The notes: generated by a model not told the origin, from the sequence alone. A stretch of 9,326 nt of DNA from an uncultured Acidobacteriota bacterium (GCA_946480545.1 CAMLKY010000049.1:1-9326); one strand, 5' to 3'; numbered from the stretch's first letter, positions 1-5,203 are shown. Translations and numbers: made by a program.

Positions 1-641
1 AAAGGCGAGTATGTGATGCCCTTACTTGATGAAGCATGGTAAAAGCCGTTCTCATCCGCGACGATACCGATGTGGCCAAGCCCGTTCAGGAAAACCAATG
101 TCCCGAACTTGTAGCGATCATCACCCGAGACGGGAACGGACATCGTCCATAAGCTCCGAGCACTTGAACGAGTAAAGTTGATTCCTGCATCACCGAACAC
201 ACTCCACACAAACCCCGAACAGTCGTAGCGGTTCGGACCCGAAGAACCATATCGATACGGAATACCGAGCCGCGACTCGATGCCCTTCATCATCTGGCTC
301 GCGACCGAGGGTGTGTACGCCAGTCGACCCGCTGCAAGTGATGTCGCTGCGGCGTTCATCGCACTCGAAGACACGGTCTTCTTGACTAAGGGCTGGGGTT
401 TGACAACGACTATTTCGTTGGTAAGTGTCGGGCGAGGGGCGGGAGCGTTTGATGGAATTGAAGAAGTAAGAGCTTTTGTCTTGTCCGTCGTGACTGCGGG
501 GATGGCCGGCTGATTGATCGGCCTGCTGGAAATTGACTTAGCGACCCTGGGCCGCTCCTGAGCAAATCCCGCAGATATAAAAACTAAACTGGTAAACAAC
601 GCGCACAAGAACAGATATGAAATCTTCTTCAAATTTTTCAA
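1..641 (-). CDS. Secreted NlpC/P60 peptidoglycan endopeptidase, N-terminal part (cut by window edge)
   Basis: Reading the minus strand from a TTG at 641 gives 213 uninterrupted residues running off the window edge. The N-terminus (MKNLKKISYLFLC...) is a typical signal peptide: lysines, a hydrophobic core of about 18 residues, and a likely cut after SAGFA near residue 27. Residues 28-110 are a Pro/Ser/Thr/Lys-rich linker. The NlpC/P60 domain starts near residue 112. Its catalytic Cys is C141 in YDCSGFV, the His is H190 in GHIGIV, and the third polar residue is H202 in YHASSSKG. Known enzymes of this family cut D-Glu-diamino-acid bonds in peptidoglycan stem peptides in the periplasm. The TTG is chosen because AGGAG lies at 651-655, 9 nt upstream, and the signal peptide begins right there; there is no ATG before residue 95. 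The last few dozen residues lie outside the window. The gene stands alone behind a long structured leader. Confidence 0.93.
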   Translation of the reverse strand, partial: MKNLKKISYLFLCALFTSLVFISAGFAQERPRVAKSISSRPINQPAIPAVTTDKTKALTSSIPSNAPAPRPTLTNEIVVVKPQPLVKKTVSSSAMNAAATSLAAGRLAYTPSVASQMMKGIESRLGIPYRYGSSGPNRYDCSGFVWSVFGDAGINFTRSSARSLWTMSVPVSGDDRYKFGTLVFLNGLGHIGIVADENGFYHASSSKGITYSP

Positions 642-682
642 AACTTAAAACTCCTATTTTTTATTTGTAAGGGCGAGGCCGT

Positions 683-862
683 AGGCGACTCAGACGGAGA
701 ACAAGAAAGCGGAAAAGCAAGTGGCTATCGATTTCGGTAATGCCGAATCTATCCAGTTTTTGTTCTATTTCTTCTTGCTTATTGGTCGCCTGAACTACTT
801 ATGGTAGTTCCGAAATCCGACGCGAGTTTGCAGCGGGGCTGCATGTCCGGATTTTAGCTAAA
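683..862 (-). promoter_or_regulatory. Candidate structured 5' leader RNA of the NlpC/P60 gene
   Basis: Between the putative promoter and the TTG start, the minus-strand transcript would be about 220 nt and contains many perfect stems (plus-strand coordinates). These are 813-819 with 848-854 (7 bp) enclosing hairpin 829-834/838-843 (6 bp); hairpin 792-798/804-810 (7 bp, 5-nt loop); and a closing stem 683-689/785-791 (7 bp). Inside the closing stem are 698-704/760-766 and 715-721/774-780 (7 bp each), which cross as a pseudoknot, plus a small hairpin 733-737/743-747. All pairs are Watson-Crick. The RNA sits where cis-regulatory RNAs of cell-wall hydrolases are found, such as ydaO c-di-AMP riboswitches, but I cannot match the ydaO consensus or another class. 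The function is inferred, and no expression-platform terminator is evident between 683 and the RBS. Confidence 0.5.
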
Positions 863-866
863 CCAG

Positions 867-896
867 AGCATAGCACTTTAAGATGCCGACTGGCAA
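867..896 (-). promoter_or_regulatory. Putative sigma70-type promoter of the NlpC/P60 leader
   Basis: On the minus strand TTGCCA (891-896, 5/6 to the -35 consensus) and TATGCT (867-872, 4/6 to the -10 consensus) are separated by 18 nt. The predicted start, near 859-861, falls at the edge of the first stem of the structured leader, which is the position expected if the stems belong to a transcript. The match is moderate and no other good candidate was seen in 642-900. Confidence 0.45.
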
Positions 897-925
897 ACAT
901 GGTTTGCTCCAAAAATCGAGACCGC

Positions 926-950
926 AAAAAGCCCCTCTTTTCAGAGGGGC
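926..950 (-). terminator. Intrinsic terminator, minus strand (distal of two after erpA)
   Basis: A perfect 8-bp GC-rich stem (931-938 with 943-950, loop 939-942) is followed in the minus-strand direction by five T (A5 at 926-930). It lies 88 nt beyond the stronger terminator at 1029-1061. It may be a backup for the erpA transcript or the end of a separate short RNA. It also insulates the NlpC promoter just downstream. Confidence 0.7.
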
Positions 951-1028
951 CCACTCCATCTCCCGCCGTCTGCCTATCTTCAGTTGTCGTTGTATGCCAA
1001 CAGAAAAGCTCAATCGGTCACGCTCTCC

Positions 1029-1061
1029 AAAAAAAAGAAAGCCCGAAACCGTTCGGGCTTT
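1029..1061 (-). terminator. Intrinsic terminator of erpA
   Basis: A perfect 10-bp stem (1038-1047 with 1052-1061, loop 1048-1051) is followed on the minus strand by a T-rich tract (A8 at 1029-1036). It begins about 25 nt after the erpA stop codon, so it is a well-placed strong rho-independent terminator for that gene. Confidence 0.88.
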
Positions 1062-1085
1062 AAGCGATACATAGGTTTGATGAAA

Positions 1086-1442
1086 CTAGGCTGAGAAAGA
1101 GGTCCCGCAACCGCAGCCCCCGGTGGCGTTCGGATTCTCGAACGTAAATCCGGAGCCCATCATGTTCGATGTGTAATCGATGGTTACTCCATTTAGATAC
1201 TGCGCCGAGAACATATCGACAAAAAGCCGGATCCCGTGACGATCGAGTATAAAATCACCCTGCCTGGAATCTTCCTCGATATTCAGGCTGTATTGAAATC
1301 CCGAGCAACCGCCAGGTACCACGCGTACGCGCAGTCCCGCAGATTCGGTAAGATCCTCTTCGCCGGCGAAGAACTTCTTAATTTCCTCGGCCGCACTTTC
1401 GGTTACGGTTAGCTCGACGGTCGGGGTAGCAACTGCTGACAT
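1086..1442 (-). CDS. erpA: A-type iron-sulfur cluster carrier (ErpA/IscA, HesB family)
   Basis: This 118-residue protein is the usual size for the family. A-type carriers take Fe-S clusters from the IscU or SufB scaffold and pass them to apoproteins in the cytoplasm, using three conserved Cys. All three are present: C46 in GGCSGFQY, and C110 and C112 in the C-terminal GGCGCGTSFSA. The NPN before the CGCG and the SFSA ending resemble ErpA more than IscA or SufA, but the subtype is not certain from sequence alone. The ATG at 1442 has GAGGAG at 1455-1460, about 12 nt upstream, a slightly long spacing. The gene appears monocistronic: it has its own promoter at 1503-1531, a terminator-like hairpin in its leader (1461-1488) and a strong terminator downstream. 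Nearby mrp, udg and ygfZ also concern Fe-S clusters. Confidence 0.95.
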   Translation of the reverse strand: MSAVATPTVELTVTESAAEEIKKFFAGEEDLTESAGLRVRVVPGGCSGFQYSLNIEEDSRQGDFILDRHGIRLFVDMFSAQYLNGVTIDYTSNMMGSGFTFENPNATGGCGCGTSFSA

Positions 1443-1460
1443 CTATTTGTATATCTCCTC

Positions 1461-1488
1461 AAAAAATCGGACCCGCGATAGCGAATCC
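1461..1488 (-). promoter_or_regulatory. Terminator-like hairpin in the erpA 5' leader
   Basis: In minus-strand RNA, 1488-1481 (GGAUUCGC) pairs with 1476-1469 (GCGGGUCC) through 8 bp including two G-U wobbles, with a UAUC loop. After two nt comes U6 (1466-1461), then the GAGGAG ribosome site. The two wobbles become C-A mismatches on the plus strand, so the fold is specific to the erpA direction. No gene lies upstream on this strand to be terminated, so an attenuator or an mRNA 5'-end stabiliser is possible. It begins only about 8 nt after the predicted transcription start. Confidence 0.45.
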
Positions 1489-1502
1489 TTACTTTTGCGT
1501 AA

Positions 1503-1531
1503 ATTTTAGCGAAACAGTAGGTAAATTACAA
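1503..1531 (-). promoter_or_regulatory. Putative erpA promoter
   Basis: On the minus strand TTGTAA (1526-1531, 4/6) and TAAAAT (1503-1508, 5/6) are spaced by 17 nt. The start would be near 1496, giving a leader of about 54 nt that holds the 1461-1488 hairpin and the SD. No binding site for a known Fe-S regulator was recognised. Confidence 0.55.
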
Positions 1532-1551
1532 GGTGTTGGAGAGGATCGATA

Positions 1552-1579
1552 TCGACTCCCACCCCAAACCAAGTATCAT
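1552..1579 (+). promoter_or_regulatory. Weak promoter candidate for the VWA gene
   Basis: TCGACT (1552-1557) and TATCAT (1574-1579, 5/6 to the -10) are spaced 16 nt. The start would be near 1586, upstream of the ATG at 1623 and downstream of the in-frame GTG at 1533, which would favour the shorter protein. The -35 match is poor, so this is only suggestive. Confidence 0.3.
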
Positions 1580-1622
1580 CAGAGCAGGCCATACAACGAA
1601 TGAACGAGTCTCTTGCATCGGT

Positions 1623-2693
1623 ATGAAGTTTATGAAAATCTCATCCATTCTTTCAGCACTACTCCTCTTTGCCGCGACGATTTTGGGGCAATCGGATTAT
1701 TCCGACTCGACGCCGTTCAAGCCGCGTACGGGTGACAGTAAAACTCGGTCGCGCGGAGCGGACGAGGTCCCGCAGGACAAGGACAAAAAGGCGGTACCTC
1801 AGCTCGTGTCCGTTGATAGTGGCGTTGGCGTTGTAACGATACCTATCTTCGTTGAAGACGCGTCGGGCACACCGGTGACTGACCTGACCGTCGCCGATGT
1901 AAAGGTCTTCGTGAACGATTCCCCCGTACCCATTAAGACACTCGACAAGGCTCCCGAGTCACCTGCGGTCATCCTCGTGCTCGATACGAGCCCCTCAGTA
2001 GATCCGACATTGAAGACGTTAAAGGCTCACGCAACGAAATTCGTAGACTTACTACCTGAAAGCACCAAGGTCGTCGTCGTCGAGTTTAGTTCCGGGATGA
2101 ATGTCCTCTGCCAGCTAACGGGTGATCGGGCTGAGTTGCGGAAGTGTATCTCAAAAGCGGAGATGGGCGACGGGACATCCATCTATTCGGCGATTTCGGT
2201 GTTGTTTGAGAAAGTCCTGCCGCTGATACCGGGCAGAAAGTCGATGGTGATCTTCAGCGACGGCGTCGACACGACATCCCGCGGATCTACGTACGGAAGT
2301 TCGCTGGGCTGGGTCGAGCGTTCAGACGTACCGATTTTCGCCTTCTACTATGACTCGTTCCAGGCCGCGAGCCGCTCGAGGAATGTGGATGACTGGATCG
2401 CCGTAATCCTCGGAAATCCAAATGTCATTGGAACTAGTCGGACCGGCAGTACCGCGGCTGAGCTTCAAACCGGACGCGATTATTTGGCGGATCTAACCTC
2501 CGCTTCGGGGGGACGGGTCGTTAGTACAAAAAAGCTTAAGGACGACGATGTAAAGCGCTTGGTTAACGCAATTCGTGCCGGCTACTACGCGTCGATAGAG
2601 GTCCCAAAAGCGGATGCCGCGAGATACCAGATAAAGGTTAGAGTAAACCGGCCGAACCTCGTGGTTCGTGCGCGCGGCAGCGTGCTTGATTAA
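1623..2693 (+). CDS. Secreted VWA-domain protein (acidobacterial VWFA-related type)
   Basis: The product is 356 residues. The N-terminus MKFMKISSILSALLLFAA is a signal peptide with a likely cut near ILG-QS, residues 23-24. A polar, charged stretch (about 25-60) leads to a beta-rich segment with VSVDSGVGVVTIPIFVEDASG, then a von Willebrand A domain from about residue 103. The metal-binding MIDAS is complete: DTSPS at 111-115, Thr175 in GDGTS and Asp203 in FSDGVDT. The layout fits the VWFA-related acidobacterial family (TIGR03436 from memory), exported proteins presumed to bind ligands through a divalent metal; the partner is unknown. The frame stays open up to a GTG at 1533, but the ATG at 1623 (or 1632) is preferred because the signal peptide starts there; neither has a clear SD. 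A small AATCC/GGATT hairpin at 2702-2715 follows the stop and may be a weak terminator. The gene diverges from erpA. Confidence 0.9.
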   Translation: MKFMKISSILSALLLFAATILGQSDYSDSTPFKPRTGDSKTRSRGADEVPQDKDKKAVPQLVSVDSGVGVVTIPIFVEDASGTPVTDLTVADVKVFVNDSPVPIKTLDKAPESPAVILVLDTSPSVDPTLKTLKAHATKFVDLLPESTKVVVVEFSSGMNVLCQLTGDRAELRKCISKAEMGDGTSIYSAISVLFEKVLPLIPGRKSMVIFSDGVDTTSRGSTYGSSLGWVERSDVPIFAFYYDSFQAASRSRNVDDWIAVILGNPNVIGTSRTGSTAAELQTGRDYLADLTSASGGRVVSTKKLKDDDVKRLVNAIRAGYYASIEVPKADAARYQIKVRVNRPNLVVRARGSVLD

Positions 2694-2718
2694 TAATTCT
2701 TAATCCGGGCGGATTTGC

Positions 2719-2747
2719 TTGACATGACTAGACTGCCGCGTTAGATT
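2719..2747 (+). promoter_or_regulatory. Strong sigma70-type promoter upstream of the 67-codon ORF
   Basis: A perfect -35 TTGACA (2719-2724) is followed after exactly 17 nt by TAGATT (2742-2747, 4/6 to the -10). The start is predicted near 2754. It is among the best consensus matches in the window and points at the short ORF at 2800, showing that a transcript probably begins here even if the ORF is not translated. Confidence 0.6.
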
Positions 2748-2769
2748 TTGGCCCAAGTTAAAAATACGA

Positions 2770-2779
2770 TTCGTACGAA
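2770..2779. promoter_or_regulatory. 10-bp palindrome TTCGTACGAA, possible operator
   Basis: A perfect palindrome sits about 16-25 nt after the predicted start of the 2719-2747 promoter. A repressor bound here would block early elongation. No regulator is encoded nearby and a 10-bp palindrome can arise by chance, so this is a suggestion only. Confidence 0.3.
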
Positions 2780-2799
2780 CGTATCCAAGGCTGGACAAC

Positions 2800-3003
2800 A
2801 TGAATACTCCCATACTCGCCGACGCCGCACCTCTATCTGTTGAAACACATCTCGACCGGCGAAGGTCTCATGGGAATCGCTCTTCCGTGAGATCTTTTGC
2901 GGAACTGTTCTTGGATTGGGATAAAAAAGAACAGGCGCCGGCGGCTTTAGCTGTCGGCGTGAGCGAGAAATCCCACCAAGCTTCTCGGGCGCAATGCCGT
3001 TAA
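2800..3003 (+). CDS. Hypothetical 67-residue protein
   Basis: I do not recognise this product. It is soluble in character, with no signal peptide or membrane segment. Residues 20-31 are rich in Arg/Ser/His, followed by a short amphipathic stretch (SFAELFLDWDKKEQ, residues 32-45) and an Ala-rich, basic tail. In favour of a real gene: an ATG with AAGG at 2787-2790 (9-nt spacing), and a near-consensus promoter at 2719-2747 aimed at it. Against: it is short, no family is recognised, and the likely 3' end of the converging mrp transcript overlaps it. The stop is 5 nt from the mrp stop, so the two genes converge tail to tail. It could instead be a non-coding RNA. Confidence 0.45.
   Translation: MNTPILADAAPLSVETHLDRRRSHGNRSSVRSFAELFLDWDKKEQAPAALAVGVSEKSHQASRAQCR
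2923..2959 (-). terminator. Possible weak terminator of mrp
   Basis: On the minus strand, beyond the mrp stop, a 5-bp GC stem (2955-2959 with 2936-2940, 14-nt loop) is followed after a few nt by T6 (A6 at 2923-2928). The loop is large and the U-run is displaced from the stem by about 7 nt, so termination would be inefficient. It lies inside the 67-codon ORF. Confidence 0.28.
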
Positions 3004-3008
3004 GCCAG

Positions 3009-4091
3009 TCACTTCGCTCGCTGCAGTATTACCAACTCAGGCTTCATTGCCTCGATCGAGACCTGGCGTGCGACCTCTTCGGCTACGCGACGGAAGGCCA
3101 GTGCCTGAGGTGAATCGGGGAATGAGACCACGACAGGGATTCCTTTGTCACCACCTTCTCGGACCTCCATTCCCATCGGCACCTCGCCGAGGAAATTCAG
3201 ATTGTACTCGCCCGCCAGTTTCATTCCGCCACCCCGACCGAAGATCTCGTACTTGTTCCCGGTATCGGGTGCGATGAAGTACGACATGTTCTCGATGACG
3301 CCGAGAACCGGAACGTTCACCTGCTCGAACATCTTTACCGCCCGGCGAACATCCGACAACGAGACTTCCTGAGGAGTCGTAACAAGCACGGCTCCCTGCA
3401 CAGGTACAAGCTGTGCGAGGGAGAGCTGGACGTCGCCTGTCCCCGGAGGCATGTCTACGATCAGATAATCGAGCTCGCCCCAGTTCACATCCGTGAGAAA
3501 CTGGCGGACCACACCGTGCAGCATCGGGCCGCGAAGGATCATCGGCTTATCGGGCGGAACCAGCACCGCCATCGAGATCATCTTTATGCCGTGGGCCTGG
3601 ATCGGCTGAAGCTGGCCATTCTCGATCTCGGGTTGGTCATAGCCAGTGCCGAGCATCATCGGAACGTTCGGACCGTACACGTCGGCGTCCATCAGCCCGA
3701 CCTTCGCTCCGTCGGTCGCGAGTGCAACGGCGAGGTTCACTGCGACCGTGCTTTTACCTACACCGCCTTTACCGCTCGAGACGGCGATGATGTTCTTGAC
3801 ACCGGGAATCGCGATGTTATTTGCAATACCACGCCCCTGCGGTACCTCGGCGTCCATCGTGACATTAACACTCGTTACACCAGCAAGATTTCCGACGATC
3901 GCGATCGCGTCAGCCTCCATCTGATCTTTCACCGGGCAAGCCGGCGTTGTGAGAACTATCCTGAAGGCGACATCTCCGCCCGAGATCTTCAGATCGCGTA
4001 TAAAGCCGAGAGTGACGATGTCCTTACGCAGATCAGGGTCAATGATCTGGCGCAGCGAATCCAATACTGTCTGTTCTGAAAGTTGAGTCAT
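3009..4091 (-). CDS. mrp: Mrp/ApbC/NBP35-family iron-sulfur cluster carrier ATPase
   Basis: The product is 360 residues, the usual size for bacterial Mrp. Residues 1-85 are a DUF59/MIP18-like domain with the conserved LTTPACP motif (C52). Residues 95-350 are the P-loop ATPase, with the deviant Walker A GKGGVGKST at 107-115 (two lysines, as in the MinD/Mrp group), DADVYGPNVP after it, and Walker B DYLIVDMPPGTGD near 208-220. Mrp proteins bind and transfer Fe-S clusters as dimers in the cytoplasm. The usual CPxC cluster-binding pair after ENMSYF is absent here: the sequence reads IAPDTG (273-278), and C52 is the only Cys in the protein. The ATG at 4091 is chosen over the upstream in-frame ATG at 4163, because the family's N-terminus starts here, AAAGGA precedes it closely, and a promoter -10 (4115-4120) lies between the two. 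The gene stands alone and converges on the 2800 ORF. Confidence 0.95.
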   Translation of the reverse strand: MTQLSEQTVLDSLRQIIDPDLRKDIVTLGFIRDLKISGGDVAFRIVLTTPACPVKDQMEADAIAIVGNLAGVTSVNVTMDAEVPQGRGIANNIAIPGVKNIIAVSSGKGGVGKSTVAVNLAVALATDGAKVGLMDADVYGPNVPMMLGTGYDQPEIENGQLQPIQAHGIKMISMAVLVPPDKPMILRGPMLHGVVRQFLTDVNWGELDYLIVDMPPGTGDVQLSLAQLVPVQGAVLVTTPQEVSLSDVRRAVKMFEQVNVPVLGVIENMSYFIAPDTGNKYEIFGRGGGMKLAGEYNLNFLGEVPMGMEVREGGDKGIPVVVSFPDSPQALAFRRVAEEVARQVSIEAMKPELVILQRAK

Positions 4092-4114
4092 TATCCTTTT
4101 ACCGGCGAAATCAA

Positions 4115-4123
4115 ATTGTAACA
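4115..4123 (-). promoter_or_regulatory. Extended -10 promoter element of mrp
   Basis: On the minus strand TG-T-TACAAT is an extended -10 with 5/6 match to TATAAT. No good -35 lies 17 nt upstream, which is tolerated for extended -10 promoters. The start would be near 4108, leaving a leader of about 17 nt before the ATG at 4091. Confidence 0.42.
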
Positions 4124-4157
4124 AATATCGGCGAGTTGTTCGTGGTTGGTGGTTCGT

Positions 4158-4564
4158 GGGCACAGCCGTCAGTACAGCGGCCGGGGCTTTGGAGCCGGCC
4201 CTTTGACAATACGACGGGCACGACAGTCAGTACCGCGAGCGGTAGCGACCGGGGATTTTTAGCGCTTAGAATCTCTAGCCGCGGATTTACGCGGATGACG
4301 CGGATCAGAAAAGAATCAGATCGGCTTTGATCCGTGTCATCCGCGTCATCCGCGGTTAAACCTGTGTTATTGACACTCGACGGGTAAGAATCTTTAGTCA
4401 CCTATCGGAAGAGATCGGATCAGCTCAAATCCGCGTGATCTGCGTTGATCTGCGGGTGGTGGCGCCGGCCATCTCTCGAGTTGGCCATGGTCAAATCCCC
4501 GGTCGCTACCCCTCGCGGTACTGACTGTTGTGCCCATCACATTGTCGACATGCCGGCGCCAAAA
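4158..4564. repeat. Composite intergenic repeat with outer 72-bp inverted repeat
   Basis: Arms at 4187-4258 and 4493-4564 are reverse complements over 72 positions without gaps; I count 61 identities. The best-kept core runs from GGGCAC through GTCAGTACCGCGAG to CCGGGG (4216-4254 against 4497-4535, 37 of 39 identical). A third, shortened copy in the plus orientation lies at 4158-4186. The interior (4259-4492) has a different, short-unit repeat. No transposase or clear target-site duplication is visible. The arms translate into look-alike peptides (TVSTASGSDRGF and TVSTARGSDRGF) in spurious ORFs. It is probably a REP/MITE-like extragenic repeat; genome copy number is unknown from this window. 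Confidence 0.8.
4279..4355. repeat. Inner CGCGGAT-type inverted repeat (hairpin)
   Basis: 4279-4307 and 4328-4355 form arms of 29 and 28 nt that are reverse complements except for one gap and a few mismatches, with a 20-nt loop. Each arm is built from short direct units of the form GCGGATKAC. A diverged third stretch of the same unit family lies at 4428-4456. It can fold as a long hairpin on either strand. It sits inside the outer inverted repeat, so one element may have inserted into the other. Confidence 0.75.
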
Positions 4565-4573
4565 CGACTGCTT

Positions 4574-4602
4574 TTGCCGCGCCGTGGGGGATGAAAGATA
4601 AT
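4574..4602 (+). promoter_or_regulatory. Putative promoter of the udg-ygfZ operon
   Basis: TTGCCG (4574-4579, 4/6) and GATAAT (4597-4602, 5/6) have an ideal 17-nt spacing. The start is predicted at about 4608-4611, on the GTG start codon of udg, so the mRNA may be leaderless. It lies just outside the outer repeat arm that ends at 4564. Confidence 0.48.
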
Positions 4603-4609
4603 TCATGGA

Positions 4610-5203
4610 GTGGCGTCGAGTAAGCAAATCCTTTTCAACACACTCTGTCATGAAGCTCAAGCCTGCCGCATCTGCCCCAACCTGGCGGACAAAACGGCGG
4701 TGCTGAGTGAGCTGAACGGGATCCTCGATCCAAGAGTCATGTTCATCGGAGAAGCCCCCGGACGCGTTGGTGCGGACCGGACTCGGAGACCGTTCTTTGG
4801 CGATAAATCGGGTGATAACTTTCAGACGTTACTCGACTCGATCGATCTCCGCCGCGACGACATATTTATCACGAGTGCAGTAATGTGCAGTCCACGCTCT
4901 GCTACAGACGCCAATCGAAGGCCCACGCGAAGCGAGATTCGCGCGTGTTCGGCATACCTGCGGCGAGTTTTGGAGCTCATACAGCCGCCTGTCATCGCAT
5001 CGCTCGGAGCCGTCGCTCTTGAAGCACTCTCTCTGATTGCCTATCATGAGTTCAAGCTGCAGACGCATGCGGGGCACGTCGTGAACTGGAATGGTGTAAA
5101 GCTGGTGCCGCTTTATCACCCAAGCCCACAGGTCGTAGCTTCGCAGCGTGGACTCGCGATTCAGCTCGCCCATTTTCAGACGCTCCGAACTTTGATCCGA
5201 TGA
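4610..5203 (+). CDS. udg: 4Fe-4S uracil-DNA glycosylase (family 4-like)
   Basis: The product is 197 residues, as in family 4 UDGs. These enzymes remove uracil from DNA as the first step of base-excision repair and carry a structural 4Fe-4S cluster. Visible features are CRIC (C19, C22) near the N-terminus; motif A GEAPG at 47-51; [11 protein letters not shown] at 61-71; ITSAVMCSP with C93; C113 in IRACSAY; and motif B YHPSP at 169-173. C19, C22, C93 and C113 are the likely cluster ligands; C93 to C113 is 20 residues apart. The ITSAV segment replaces the ITN(V/A)V usual in family 4, so a divergent subgroup is possible. GTG at 4610 is the first common start codon after an in-frame stop at 4592, and no SD precedes it. 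The stop overlaps the ygfZ start by 4 nt. Confidence 0.88.
   Translation: MASSKQILFNTLCHEAQACRICPNLADKTAVLSELNGILDPRVMFIGEAPGRVGADRTRRPFFGDKSGDNFQTLLDSIDLRRDDIFITSAVMCSPRSATDANRRPTRSEIRACSAYLRRVLELIQPPVIASLGAVALEALSLIAYHEFKLQTHAGHVVNWNGVKLVPLYHPSPQVVASQRGLAIQLAHFQTLRTLIR

Noticed and set aside
280..513. 77-residue open frame on the plus strand
   Set aside because: It is antisense to the NlpC/P60 gene, whose minus-strand frame has a signal peptide and full catalytic motifs.
642..862. ydaO-type c-di-AMP riboswitch upstream of NlpC/P60
   Set aside because: The gene context fits, but I could not find the conserved ydaO segments (such as the GGGGUGAAUC-like or CCGUCAGCUAAC-like stretches), so no class is assigned.
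883..1074. 63-residue open frame on the plus strand
   Set aside because: It runs through two minus-strand intrinsic terminators, has no SD and resembles no protein.
1533..1622. N-terminal extension of the VWA protein from GTG 1533
   Set aside because: It would put 30 polar residues ahead of a signal peptide and lies upstream of the only promoter candidate, at 1552-1579.
3516..4079. 187-residue open frame on the plus strand
   Set aside because: It is a shadow antisense to mrp, which has unmistakable Walker motifs.
4092..4163. 24-residue N-terminal extension of Mrp from ATG 4163
   Set aside because: The family N-terminus starts at 4091, which has an SD, and the extension crosses the mrp promoter -10 element and low-complexity repeat DNA.
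4158..4564. Complete insertion sequence or CRISPR array
   Set aside because: There is no transposase, no clear target-site duplication, and no regular repeat-spacer series.
4111..4660. Three overlapping open frames (4111-4401, 4136-4330, 4394-4660)
   Set aside because: They are translations of the composite repeat; similar peptides in opposite frames come from the inverted arms, not from genes.
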